Below are positions 47,943-60,400 of a stretch of 64,000 bases of DNA, piece by piece (the stretch's first letter is position 1; every line of letters begins with the position of its first letter). The notes below the pieces were generated by a model that was not told where the DNA came from, made no database searches, and worked only from the letters and a program-made list of their open reading frames with translations. The DNA is from Ascaphus truei. Its lineage: Eukaryota > Chordata > Amphibia > Anura > Ascaphidae. The translations under genes were made by a program, and so were the position numbers. The DNA lies in NCBI GenBank assembly GCA_036426205.1, contig CM071573.1:42056106-42120105 (forward strand), read 5' to 3'.

Positions 47943-50296
47943 ATGCCTGTGAGAGCTACGACCTCTACAAGCAAAATATGCCCACCTGTAGGACTACCAC
48001 AATTGGGGGTTCTAGCAAATACAGTGGCAACAGTTGCAATAGCGCCTCCTGAGGTCAGGAAGAAAATTACACCTGATAGCCTAAAAAAGGAGGACAAGAT
48101 GCAGCGTTCCTGTAATGAACCCTACCCCACGGAAGAGTGGCCCTTCCAGTCCAATAAAGAGGAAGACATCTCTTATGGGGAACCCGAACCGAGTCACACC
48201 CACAAAACACCCCAAGAATGTGGGGGAGGGGGGGCCTGAACTCGGCACGAACAGAAAAGACCGCTCCCTTTGATGATGAATATGATCAGCAGGAGACAGA
48301 GCGGGAGCGGCAGATCACCCAATATTTTTGTCAGCTAAAGCAACAGCAAGAAAAGCCTGGCATATATAATGAAGCTGCTAAAATTTCAAATGAAGATGGA
48401 GACCCCAATATCCCTGAAGGGACGGTGTCATCCAAATCAAAAAGGCGGAAAAAGAAAAAGAAAAGCAGTTCTTCACTTACCGTGGAAGGAACAGACATGT
48501 CCGCAGATCCTGTGGAGGAAAAGGAGGACCGAGTTGCCCTGCAGCCTAGAGAAAATTGAGAATTCGTCTCGCGGTTAACCGAATATCCAGAGGGCCCAAG
48601 GCAGAAGTCGTGTACCCCAAAGAAGTGTCTGTCCGGTGCCAACAGTGAGGAACCCTCAACCAGTCATCCCAGGGAAGCAGAGCCGGAACCAGTGAGTGAC
48701 GATCCCTTGACCAGCCCTGAAGACGCCCTGAAAATTGCCAGGCGTGACTGTGATCTACTTCGAGAACAATTGAAACTTGAGAGAGCAGATAACACAGAGC
48801 TACAGAAAAATAACGTGAGGCTACAAAAAGATGTGCTCACAATTTACTCTTTAGCCAGGACAGAATTGGACGATCTCAAGACTGAGCTAGATACTGCAAA
48901 GGCTACTATTTCCGCCATGGATGAAAAGCAGAGCCAATCTGATAAAATAGTGGCTACGCTAAAGCGGAAGTATGAGGAGGCACTGAAGCAGATGACAGTC
49001 TTCCAGTAAGAGGTTCACACTCTTCGTATAGAGCTGAATGCCTCATAACTGGAGGTCAACAGTGTCCGGATAGAAGTGGACGTATCTCTGAAAGAGGTTC
49101 AGACACTCCGCGGACCACTTAATGCCTCACATCATGAGACCAACAGCTGCCGCACAGACCTGGAAGTTTCCAGAAAGGAACTACACAGTCTCACTGAGGA
49201 GCTGGACATTGCTAAAGAAACTATTGGTAATCTTGGTACAGATCTCAAAGTCTCTCAGAAGGAGCTTCAGACCCTCAACCTAGAGAAGGAAGTCTCACGC
49301 CAGGAGATTGTCATTCTCAAAGCAGATGTGCGTAAATGGAAGGAGGACTGCAAAGAAGCCCTGAAGAATACAGAGACTGAAAAAGGAGAAAATTCAAGAT
49401 TTAAAAAAGAAAACTTAAAACTGAAAGAAGAAAATTTTCAGTTGACAGAAGAAGTCAAGGAAAAGTTTGAAGCAGAGCACCGACTGCAGAACCAACTGCA
49501 AGGTCTGCGTACGCACCTCAAGAAGGCAAAGGAGAAGCAGCGAACTCTGCAGGATGACAATCTGCAGGCTGTTAAAGAAATTCAAGTGCTGCAGGAACGT
49601 CTGATGACCCAGTATGTCCCCGCAAAGCAGCATGAGAAACTGAAGGCTACCCTGAGCATCACCAAAGCAACGCTAAAAGCCAAGCTTAGAACCCAGGTGA
49701 CGCGACACAAAAGGGAGCACAAGAAGGTCCAGAAACTGAAACAAGTAACTGTGGCCCAAGCAAAGAAGTTCATAGTGCTTCACAATGCAATAAAAATGTG
49801 GAGGCAAGCTCAGAGAAAGCAAAGCATGCAGATAAATTCCCTGAGAAGAGACTTGTAAGACGCACTCAAAAAACAGGGATCTCTCGCGGATGAGATTACA
49901 GTCCTACAAGGACAAGTATTGACCCTGACTAAGCGTCAGTATCCCACAGCCTCAAAAACCCATGAAGACAAGGGTACAGTGAGAGCTGGGAATACCGCTC
50001 ATCTGAAAGACAAGGTTGCAAAATTTGAACCACCTAAACAAGCACTAGCAAAACCTTCAGCCACCCAGCAGGCAACAAAAGAAGGTACACGTGCTGAATT
50101 AAAACTAGAAAAATCCTTAGCTGATGAAGCTGAAAAGATAGGACATTCTATGGAAGTGGGTGTGGAATTGCAACTTAATCTAAAAGGGGCTGAACTAGCA
50201 ACCCCATTGAGTGGGAAAAGGGCAGAGCGACAGCTTCAAGAGCGGGAAACTCAAAGGGCTGTTTTTAAACGCTCTGCAACTGCTGCCATACAGTAG
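47943..50296 (+). pseudogene. Decayed coiled-coil ORF inside an LTR-type element, function unknown
   Basis: About 2.35 kb reads as one protein: the first part in one frame (47943-48239), then a frame change and a single frame from 48218 to a TAG at 50294, broken only by four to five stops (TGA at 48557, TAA at 49007, 49046 and 49856). The order is an acidic, Pro-rich N-terminus, a basic patch KSKRRKKKKKSS near 48440-48475, then heptad coiled coil from about 48720 to 49850 with an imperfect repeat of about 14-30 residues (forms of LTEELDIAKETI and KELQTL), a basic stretch near 49680-49760, and a Lys/Glu-rich end. It follows an LTR-like unit and primer site, so it occupies the gag position, but I see no zinc knuckle, capsid, protease or RT. 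It could be an unusual gag or a captured host gene. I do not recognise it. Confidence 0.6.
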
Positions 50297-50699
50297 GTTT
50301 TAGATCCGGTTTATAACTATTGTATAAGCATACTCCACCTCTATTCTATTTGCTCGATCCTACGAGAAAGGGGAATAACCTCTAAATTATCTGCCCAGTT
50401 ATGAGTTTCATCCATCATGTTTCAGTTATGCCTGATATCATACGTGCTCTGTTGCAGCTCCCCATTTTATCCCCCCATTTTATCTGTAGGTTCTGATAGC
50501 AAGCATGCATTTAAGGTTTTTTTCCGCCTGTACTATTATCTTATCTGCTTCTTCCTTTTTGCGCCAACTTGGTTTAGTATTAGAAGGTTTTCCAGATTAT
50601 CTGTATTTACTATGAGTGTTTCGCTGCTGGTCAAACCTAGCACTTGCCCCCATTCTATCTCCATAAACCCCTTGTCCTCATCTATTCTATTAGTTTCAT

Positions 50700-51290
50700 T
50701 ATCTGTTCTTCCCCTCCAGTCCTAGTTTAAAATCGTCCTCCAACCTTTTTAACATTCTCTCACCCAGCACAGAAGATCCATCTTCATTGAGGTTCAATCC
50801 ATCCCTAAATAAGATGGCACACTTCAGAAAAGAGTCCCAGTGCTCTAAAAAACCCAAACCCTCCATCCTACAACCACCACCTCTTAGCCAGGCCATTTAA
50901 CCTCTTAAATCTCTGTCTCCATGCAGTGCGCTGGCACTGTAGTATTTCAGAAAATACTACCTTGGAGGTCCTTGCTTTAAGCTTTTTGCCTAGATCCCTG
51001 AAAGTTCTTTAGGACCCTCCATCTTTCTCTAAATGTCATTGGTGCCAACATGTGCCAGACTGCCGGGTCAATCCCAGCCCTCCCAACAATCTCTCAAACT
51101 GTTCGGTTATGCGGTCAGGCATCGACCTTCCTAATAATTGTACCCCTACCACCACAATCTGCCCTTGGTATCTGAACCCTTTTGATTTCGAAGCTGTGAT
51201 CTGGCCTTTGGAAGCTGCTGGGCTCTGCAGTTGTCCCTGCACAAGCCCAAAGACTTTACCTGCACCATGAACTTCTTGAAGTTTTATCAA
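50700..51290 (-). mobile_element. SGNH-hydrolase-like ORF of a retroelement, decayed
   Basis: Minus-strand reading from 51290 gives GQIVVVGVQLLG, then DITEQFERLL-type sequence, FRDLGKKLKARTSKVVFSEI, GFGF, and RDGLNLNEDGSSVLGERM at about 50750. These are the block order of the esterase-like domain seen in ORF1 of some CR1-like retroelements (strand-1 Asp-Ser, the GTND region and the Asp-x-x-His box, here DGLN instead of DGLH). The catalytic blocks are damaged and several frame slips are present. Confidence 0.7.
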
Positions 51291-51299
51291 AAACCGTTT

Positions 51300-53600
51300 T
51301 CTTCACCCCCCCTCTTTTTATTTGCTGTTGCTGACGTATGTAACCCGTTTTGTGTACTGTACCCTTCTAGATTAAACCCCTTGTTTGATAGTGTCAGGAC
51401 TTAGTGTTAGCCCACCTGATTTTTAGTAACTTGTGATGGACTGTATAGTGTGGTATTGCTTAGGGTGCTTACTGGGAATTTCTGTGACCCTGACAGTTTG
51501 CTTGGTTCCTATTATCCCCAGAAACCCTGGGTAACAGTGCAGTTAGAAATGCTAGTCATTGAAGTGGGGTTGGCCTTATTGTGTGTCAGGGATTACCAGG
51601 AGTGGGTGGTTGTGTACCTTGGGTGGGTTCACTCATAGCGCTGCTATGGTGGCAACGCTCACCACTGGTTGAGTTAGACTAGGGGCTGTTACTGTAGGTG
51701 CACTGTGGTTCGTTAACTTTCTGGGAGCTCTGGGTCTCCCTAGTTAGTGGAGATTCAAGAATTAAAAAAAACTTAAACCATTTGTAATAATTTCAAGATA
51801 TACACGAGTTATGTAGACCATAGCACAGACACAGCCAGCGTCTCCTATAAGTGGTGGATCTACAATAGTAGAGATATAATTACCTGCAACATAACTACAG
51901 TACAAAATATATTGTATAGAAGGCCTGAGAAGGTCACCAAAAAGTTGTAACTAGAGAACATTCCAAGGTTAAAGCGGCAAATGCAACTCTACCCATGTGC
52001 AACAAATCCTTACTTCCCAGAGCTGGGGAGGAGATCAGAAACATTCAAATGAATAGAAATATCTTTACCAGTACAGGGAAGCGGATTCACAGTAAAGATG
52101 TTTGAATGTCTTAAAATGGGCTTCGCCACATTTTTCACCGTTCTGCATTTGAGACATTTTTCAGGTCAGTCACAAGTCACAGAGCACAAAATGTCACAGA
52201 TTGTTACAATTTTAGGGAAAATGGCAGTATGTAAAGGGTTCAGAATTTTGGGGAGCGCAGATATCACCATGAAATGAAAAATAAAGACTACAAGTGTATC
52301 CATTCCTCTTATCTAATCTAGGATATCAGCCAAATGGAAACTCGCCTTGCAGGATGTAGTGAAGCCTTTCTCCACTATATATATGTGGGCATCGATATTT
52401 ACAGTTGAGGTAAGTTACAGAAGAAGAAAAAAGAAACCTTCTTCAAGAGGGTTGAGCAGCATCTTTATCACATTATTTATCACTTAATATGTGTTAATTA
52501 ATTTCACGAATACATTATAATAGACTTATTGCACATTTTTATTTTTTATTGTATATGCGCACCTTGCAACACTCTACAAATAAGAGCACCGTAATACACT
52601 TTTTTGACAGTATGTAAAGGGTGCCTGGCTCACAACACGTCAGCTAAAGTGTCACTCATCTGCAACAGTATATTATAAGGACTAGGCAGACGGTTGCAAA
52701 GGTGTTATCCCTACGTACATACAGGTAGAACCAAAAAATTATGTGAATAATAGCTTAAAATGAGGTAGTTTGCCATTTTTTTTTTAAAAATCGACAAATA
52801 CAAATAATTTAAATTGTTATTGAAATCTGGGAAATGTCCATTGTTTTTACTTAAACAGGCACCGTGACTGAATAATTAGGTTATAATAAATCACATTTAC
52901 TACAGTAACTCATAAATGTTTCTATAGGAAAGTGTATAGTTTTTTTTAATTTTTTTTAAAAACATACATTTTATTTAAAAGCTGAACTGCTGGTGGTACG
53001 GTGGTATTAATATGTCAGCATGTGGTTCATCACCATATTTAGTGAATGCCATCAACACAGGGAGACCTGACACACAGATATAGTTTAAATGGTGTAGGAC
53101 GTACACATCATCTCTCTGTCATTGGATAGCATGACAGTGACATAACTTAATTGCCATGCTTAATCTATTCTGTTCCTATGACATCAAGAGTTCCGGAGTC
53201 ACAGTCCCTGACAGTGCAGTGGTGCTCTTAAAATAATTTGCCTGCTTAGTTGATGATATCATAACCATTACTTTTAAAAATGTTTTATTGCCATGACAAC
53301 ATGACGACCCATATTTACTAAGCGGTGTATGCCATAAAGCACCTGCATGTGCCAGAAACCTTAACCATTAGAGTGCTCACATGACATAACTGGTACATGA
53401 TGGGCCCTGGCATGCCAAGGAGTTCGCCCAGTAAAAGACAAACTCAAGTCCAGAGCCTAAAATATGTTGTTTTTTTCCAGAGAAAAAGCCCTATTTCGCG
53501 GGGCTGGATGTTGTTGAATATAAATCCCTGGTGAAATGCAAATATCCCTAGACGTTGAGCTAGTTTTGAGCCTATTTTGCTAGAACTCGGACAACGCTCA
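51300..53600. other. Gene-free intergenic DNA before the minisatellite
   Basis: AT-rich with poly-T runs (about 52770-52790, 52941-52960). No exon, RNA gene or repeat terminus was recognised. Confidence 0.4.
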
Positions 53601-53707
53601 CAGTGAAATCAGAACTTTATAAAAGGTTTATAGGGACATTTTTTAAACTATTGAAAAGGTATAGGCAACCAGGGCGAAGTGGATCTCGGCATGTGTGCCC
53701 ATCTATA

Positions 53708-56076
53708 GCTGGGAGGTATTCTTCTGGTGCGTTTGTGGTGTCATCTGGTGCTGTGTGGTATCTTCTAGTGCTGGGTGGTGTCTCTGGTGCTGATAGGTAT
53801 TGTCTGGTGCTGGGAGTTTCTTTGGTGCTGGGAGGTTTCTTCTGGTGCTGTGTGATATCTTCGGTGCTTGCTGGTATCTTCTGGTGTGGGGAGGTATATG
53901 CTGGTGCTGGGTGGTATCTTCTGGTGCTTGGTGGTATCTTTTGTGTGCTGGGTGGTATCTTCTGGTTCTGGGAGGTGTCTTCTGGTGGCTGGGAGGTATC
54001 TTCCTGTGCTGGGAGGTTGTCTTGGTGTGGAGGTGTCTTCTGTGCTGGGTGGTATCGTCTGGAGCTGGGAGGTTTCTTCTGGTGCTGTGTGGTATCTTCT
54101 GGGTCGTGTGATATCTCTGGTGCGGATGGTATCTTCGTGGCTGAGGTGTTGTCTTCTGGTTTGGGAGGTATCTTCTGGTTCTGGGGTGGTATCTTCTAGT
54201 GCTGAGAGGTGTCTTCTGGTGCTGTGAGGTATCTTCTAGTGCTGGGAGTGTCTTTGTCTGGTGTTGTGAGGTATCTTCTACTGCGGGGAGGTGTCTTCTG
54301 GTGCTGGGTGGTTATCTTCTGGTACTGGGTGGTTGTCTTCTGTTTCTGGGAGGTTTCATTGGTGCTGGGAGGTATCTTTGTGCTGGGAGGTGTCTTCTGG
54401 TTTTGGGTGGTATCTTCTTGTGGGAGGTGTCTTCTGGTGCTGGGAGGTTTTTGGTTGTTGGGAGATGTCTCTTTGTGCGGGTGGGGTGTTCTGGTGCTTG
54501 CTAGTATTTCTGGTGCTTGGAGGTATTGCTGGTGCTGGTGGTTCTTCGGTGTGGGAGGTGTCTTCTGGTGCTGGGAGGTATCTTCTGGTGCTGGCAGGTA
54601 TCTTCTGGTGTTGGGTGGTCTCTTCTAGTGCTGGGAGGAGTCTTCTGGTGCTGGGAGGTGTCTTCTGGTGCTGGGAGGTGTCTTTTGGTGCTGGGTGGTG
54701 TCTTCTGGTGCTGGGTGGTATCTTTTGGTGTGGTTGGTTCTTCTAGTGCTGGGAGGAGTCTTCTGGTGCTGGGAGGTGTCTTCTGGTGCTGGGAGGTGTT
54801 CTTCTGGTGCTGGGTGGTGTCTTCTGGTTCTGGGAGGTTATCTTCTGGAGCTGGGAGGTATCTTCTGGTGCTGTGTGGTATCTTCTTTGCTGTGTGATAT
54901 CGTCTGGTGCTGGATGGTAATTCTGGTGCTGGGGGGTGTCTTCGGTCTGGGAGGATCTTCTGGTGCTGGGATGTGTCTTCTGGTTTCTGTGTGGTATCTT
55001 CTAGTGCTGGAGGTGTCTTTGGTGCTGTGAGGTATCTTCTGTGCTGGGAGGTGTCTTTGTCTGGTGTGTGAGGTTTTTTCTAGTGCTGGGATGTGTCGTC
55101 TGTGCTGTGTGGTATCTCTTGCTGTGTGATATCGTCTGGTGCTGGATGGTATATTCTGGGTGCTGGGGGTGTCTTCTGGTTCTGGGAGGTATCTTCGGGT
55201 GCTGGGAGTGTCTTTGGTTCTGTGTGGTATCTTCTAGTGCTGGAGGTGTCTTTGGTGCTGTGAGGTATCTTCTAGTGCTGGGAGGTGTCTCTGTCTGGTG
55301 CTGTGAGGTATCTTCTAGTGCTGGGATGTGTCGTCTGGTGCTGGGTTGGTATCGTCTGGTACTGGGTGGTATCTTCTGGTCTGGGAGGTGTCTTCTGGTG
55401 CTGGAGGTATCTTCTGTCGTGTGGGGGTTCTCTTCTAGTGCTGGGAGGAGTTCTTCTGATGCTGGGAGGTGTGGTTCTGGTTTTGGGTGGTATCTTCTGG
55501 TGCTGGGGAGGTTGTCTTCTGGTGCTAGTGATCTTCTGGTACTGGGTGGTGTCTTCTGGTTCTGGGAGGTGTCGTCTAGTGCTGGGAGGTATCTTCTGGT
55601 GCGGGAGTGTATTCTCGTGCTGGGTGGTGGTGCTTCTGGTGCAGGGTGGTGTCTTTGGTGCTGGGTGTGTTGTCTGGTGCAGGGAGGTATCTTCTGGTGC
55701 TGGGAGGAGTCTTCTGGTGCTTGGTGGTATTGTCTGTGCTAAGAGGTATCGTCTGGTGCTGGGGGTATGTTTGGTGCTGGGAGGTGTCTTCTGGTGCTGG
55801 GAGGTGTCTTGGTGCTGGCAGGTATCTTCTGGTGTTGGGGTGGTCTCATCTAGTGCTGGGAGGAGTCTTCTGGTGCTGGGGGTGTCTTATGGTGCTGGGA
55901 GGTGTCATTTGGTTGCTGGGTGGTTGTCTTCGGTTGCGGTGGTATCTTTTGGTTTGTTGGTTTGGTTCTTAGTGCTGGGAGGGAGTTTGTCTTCTGGTGC
56001 TGGGAGGTGTCTTCTGGTGCTGGGAGGTGTCTTCTTGTGCTGGGTGGTATCTTCTGGTGCAGGGAGGTGTCTTATT
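53708..56076. repeat. 20-bp minisatellite, about 2.4 kb
   Basis: Roughly 118 units of TCTTCTGGTGCTGGGAGGTA and variants. The unit length is not a multiple of three and the unit contains no stop on the plus strand, so all three frames stay open for long distances and give Trp/Gly/Leu/Val-rich false proteins of up to 365 residues. Single-base deletions are spread along the array. It lies 1.3 kb upstream of the NRAP start. Confidence 0.97.
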
Positions 56077-56119
56077 ACCATTATATATACACTTTTATTT
56101 CTCGTTATATCTTGCAGAA

Positions 56120-56420
56120 AAATCACTAAATTTCCGAGGAACCCCCCCCCCCCCCTCCCAATTCCTGAGATGCTTACAGGTTTTTTTCCCGGTGTTCTTG
56201 CTATAAATTCAAAGATGGCCAGCAGTATGATCCAAGAGAAAGCTGCAACTTCATTACCCCAAAGGTGTTGCTGTTATTGGACAACGAGATCCACAAGATT
56301 TGTTGTCCATTTTGAATTCCCAAAAAGGAACGAAAAAACAGAAACTGAAAGTAAGTATCTGAAGAGGGGTCCCCGGAGCTAACAATAATGCGATTCAGGT
56401 CCATAGGACCCCCTGGTTTG
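56120..56420. repeat. Diverged copy of the 'agcagggggtc' family
   Basis: It has a C run at about 56143-56155, CCGAGGAACCCCC, AAGATGGCCAGCAG, and GAGGGGTCCCCGGAGCTAAC followed by CAATAATGCGATTCAGGTCC, which matches the right end of the copy at 28085-28390. Confidence 0.5.
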
Positions 56421-56570
56421 AATTATTTCAAAATAGATTAAATAAAACAGTAGGTGGGATTGCTGCTTAAAAATCAAGGGGAGCACAAGTGATGTGAATG
56501 CAGGGGGGTCTTGGCTAAAGATTAACACAGATATTGCTATTTAGTGTATTACCTCCTTTGTTCATTATAA

Positions 56571-56906
56571 CTAGAGATGTGCACATTGTTTCACAGCACT
56601 TTGCAAAATTGGTTTTCCGTGGAAACATTTTGCAAGCATTTTTACATTTTGCTAAAATTCACAACGACCCTGAAATCTGGCTTCACTGGAGAGGGAGAGA
56701 TATTTCTGAAAATACACCTGAGATTCTTGGGTAATAAGCTAATTTGAATATGCAAATTGTATTGTTTCCCAGGCACCTCAGGTGTGTTTACACGTATCTT
56801 TCCACATGTTGTATAGAAGAGTGTTTTGGGAGGTATAAAAGTCAATGGCTACTTTGTGATAAAGTTCACGAACCACAGTTGATACAGCTTTACACATCCC
56901 CAATTA
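56571..56906. repeat. Possible MITE with AGAGATGTGCACA / ACACATCCCC ends
   Basis: Left CTAGAGATGTGCACATTG and right TTTACACATCCCCAATTATA are weakly inverted. It lies between the minisatellite and NRAP. No clear target duplication. Confidence 0.3.
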
Positions 56907-57129
56907 TAACTAAATATTAGTGATATTACAGAAATACTAAATGACTGCACTTAAAGATGTTATTGCATGAAATTCTTTTAGGGCATTGGGTGACTTCACT
57001 CTCCTTTTTAGAAAAGCCAGTCATTGAGGAGTTCTCCGTCTGCCCTCTCCTCTCTTCCCCCCCCCCCCCCGGTTCCCTTCTTCCGTCACTCCACATACAC
57101 TTCCAGGATTGCAGAAATAGAAACTCTTC

Positions 57130-57352
57130 ATAACTGGCAGCTTTAAAAGCCAATGCGATCTGACACTGGGCAGAAGGTCAGTCACAGTAGGCGAGTTGGA
57201 TTTGGGATCGGGACGTTAATGTGAGCTGGTGTTTGCTGTCAACTGAACCAAGCTACTGGATCTGGATCTGCGGTTATATCAGCCTCTGTCACCTGCATAA
57301 GTTGTTGTGCCATTAACTATTGTGTGGTTGGCTTTCCTGTCCTGTTTTCAAA
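57130..57352 (+). promoter_or_regulatory. NRAP: Possible NRAP promoter and 5' UTR region
   Basis: A TATA-like TTTAAAAG followed by CCAAT lies about 205 bp before the NRAP ATG, and a CACCTG E-box, the type bound by muscle bHLH factors, lies near 57291. The stretch is unique-looking rather than repetitive. The start site is inferred; an upstream non-coding exon is equally possible. Confidence 0.3.
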
Positions 57353-57424
57353 ATGAATGTGCTACCTTGTGCCCGGTGTGGCTTTGGCGTTTACCCTGCA
57401 GAGAAGACTACCTGTATAGATCAG
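57353..57424 (+). CDS. NRAP: NRAP first coding exon (LIM zinc finger 1, first half)
   Basis: This reads [20 protein letters not shown], then CIDQ, ending at GATCAG/GTTAGT in phase 0. It holds ligands C6 and C9. The 24-codon length and the boundary after CIDQ match NRAP of other vertebrates. Confidence 0.93.
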
Positions 57425-60400
57425 GTTAGTGAACAGGTCATTGGGATTTTGAGGGCTGTGTAATGTTTTTTAATTGAATTTCTTTTTTTTTTTAACATCA
57501 CTGGTGTAATATTACAGATAAGTAAACATTTCTCATCGATAACATATTGTGTATGCAATGCCTTTAATTCTGAAGGGCTGTATATGTTTACTTCAGAGGC
57601 ATTTATACATCCAGCTGTGGGGGTGCACATTGCTGTTGCTGTAATATGTCTGTCAGCCTACCCCCCCCCCCCCCCCCCCCCCCTCACATAGGAGAAAGGA
57701 ACAAAGGAACAATACAATTATAATGATACCATTACAGGTGACTTAACTGAGGTTTGGATTGCATTTACAAGCTGATGTATTAAAGACCAGCAGCATAAGA
57801 ACATCAGTGTCAGCGGCTTAACCACTGTTTCCCACCTCCTCAATGGCACCAAAGTGTATCAACTGTCTTCTTTTCTATTTATCATGGAAAACGTGCAGGG
57901 AATGTCAAATCCTGAGGGTGGTCTTCTTTACGGAAACCAAGTCTTACTCTTGTGGGGATGGATACTAGATGAAGAAGATTGCCACTGTTTACTTTGGTAC
58001 ACAGTCGGCAAATACAATATAATGTTAAAAAAATTAATGCAGATAGCATAAAAACTGGAATTCTCCATCTTTTCTTGGTCGCTGACAACTCGGTTGGTTT
58101 ATTTTAACGTAGAGATCTTCTAGATATCTCTTATCTGTCCTCCAAGGCCACCGGGCTGTGGCTGGCTGGTGATATCCAGTTCACTTGTCTTGTTTGTTTC
58201 TAGGTGAGATAACGCTCACTGCACTCTGCGATGAGCACAGTAGAAACGGAAGCAGAAGACTAACTCTTCTGTCCCCACATCGGGGAGTGCACATGTTACG
58301 GTGCTGAAAGGTTGAGGGACCTTTTTAATGTTGTGTTTTTTTAAAAGGCCCAAAGCCTACAGTATGGTGTTCAGTGTTCACCTGGCAACTGCTGCCACGT
58401 AGCTCTCTTTCTGTACTCCACCCAGCAGCTGAGAGCTGTTACCCTGGCACTGGCAGACTTCAAAGCATCTCATTAGAAAAAAGGTTGATTTTAATCTTCT
58501 CTGTTCTCTGTGGTCTACTAATATCAGGGAAAGGGGCTTAGTGCCATATTAATTTAGGTGTTGTGTTCATTGTTTTAGATTTAAAATACAGAAAAAGACA
58601 GATGAAAACTAAACAGTCACCCAAATGTATGGTATTGTGAAGAAATCTTAAAAAAATCAAAAGGGGAATGGCCGCTTTAGGATAAATAGGAAGCTCAATG
58701 GTTCAGTTTCGTCCTCACTTGTTACTAGTGGTTCGATGGCCACAATTTGAGAATCTCTAGCATAAAGAATTTAATGGAGTTGATATCATTAGTAAAATGT
58801 GCAACAATATATATGTGCTCAGATTAATTCCTTAAACTCACCTGTCAATAAACAACACATTTTGAAGACGGCCTTTGTCAGTAGTAGTTTTAAAGCTCAC
58901 GTCTTTTTACCTCCACACTCTGGGGTTTATCCCTTTGCTTTGTATTTAAGAGAACTGGGAATTCCAGTATGCGCATGGTCTGAGCTAAAAAAACAGAACT
59001 GAACCGATCTGTGCTGAGAATTTGGAGTTAACTGACAAGCATGTGAGATGTTCTAGTCATTTATATACAAACTCCCTGAATAAGGAGCTTTGAGGTTAAA
59101 AAAATGTTTTTCTTTGGAATTTGCAAATCTTATGTTTATAAACACTTTTAAAGGGTTAAGTGAAAAAGATATACTATTAATGATGCATACAAATCACACT
59201 AACAAGGTATATCAGGCATTATTGCTTAACTTATTTTCCCTTCCTAGATATGGCACAAAGCTTGTTTCCACTGTGAGATTTGCAAGATGATACTTACTGT
59301 AAATAACTTTGTCAGCTACCAGAAGAAGCCGTACTGCCAGGCGTAAGTGCATATACTTCCTGCCAGTTAATGCTGTTTTCTTCTTTGTTTATTCACTTCT
59401 CAAAGAAGTCTCTTACAGAGAATCCATACGTGAAATGCTTTCATATTACTGGTTCACTTGCAAACGTTATGGGAATTATTGCCAACGACAAGATGCTAAG
59501 AAAAGGATGTATAAATAAGATGACCCACGTTATATGGTGCATGACATCCTGTATGTAATAGCCATTACCATTGTGATTAGTTTACATATACAGCAGTGCT
59601 GATCATATACACTGTAACATAACATACTGTAGCTAACGTATAACAGTGCAAATATATCTTTATTCCATTCCCAATGAATGTGGTACTGATCTCCCAGAAG
59701 TCGTTTTCTATGTTTTATTCTTATGTATATTTAAGTAATAATTAATGCTTATGTCCCATAAATATTATGAATTTTCCAAGACCCGCTTTAAATCCCAAAC
59801 TTGGTCACTGAAGTATTCTGTTTCTCGGTTTGGTACATCTTAAGCTCTCCATTAGCTGGTCTCCACTAGCTGGTCTATTTTTCAGGCCTATATTTGAAAT
59901 CCTATTCAACATGTCCTTTTTTGTGAAATACATGTTAAAATTATATAGATTATGTTACTTGCTTTCACTTTATGGGGGGGGGGGGGGGGGAGGATTCCTA
60001 AATCTCTGATAACGGGTATCAGTGCTCAATTGTTTTTAAAAACCATTCAAATAAAAGGCGGTAACCCCGATCAAGCTCCGATATTCCTTATAGGAGCTTT
60101 GTTATTCTACGTTGGGTGGAACTTGAACTTGATATGGAGGGGACAGATTATCAGTGGGGTTCTCAACATGGGGTCTGTGGTTATGATTGAAGGTATCAGA
60201 CTCACTTGTATAGCTCAGTTAGGTTCTACCCAGTTTTACATGATCTGCCGCTCACTAGACTGTTGTTAAACCTTTGGCGACGCGGTAACAAACTGTATGA
60301 AAGAGAGATCCTTGTGGGAAAAAAAACTGGGATCTACTGATGTATGGTATTGTTTATTTTTCTGCACTGCAGACACAATCCCAAAAACAACACTTTTACC

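Noticed and set aside
53603..56382. Long plus-strand ORFs rich in Trp, Gly, Leu and Val (up to 365 codons)
   Set aside because: They are products of the stop-free 20-bp minisatellite read in all three frames; no conserved domain and no start or splice context.
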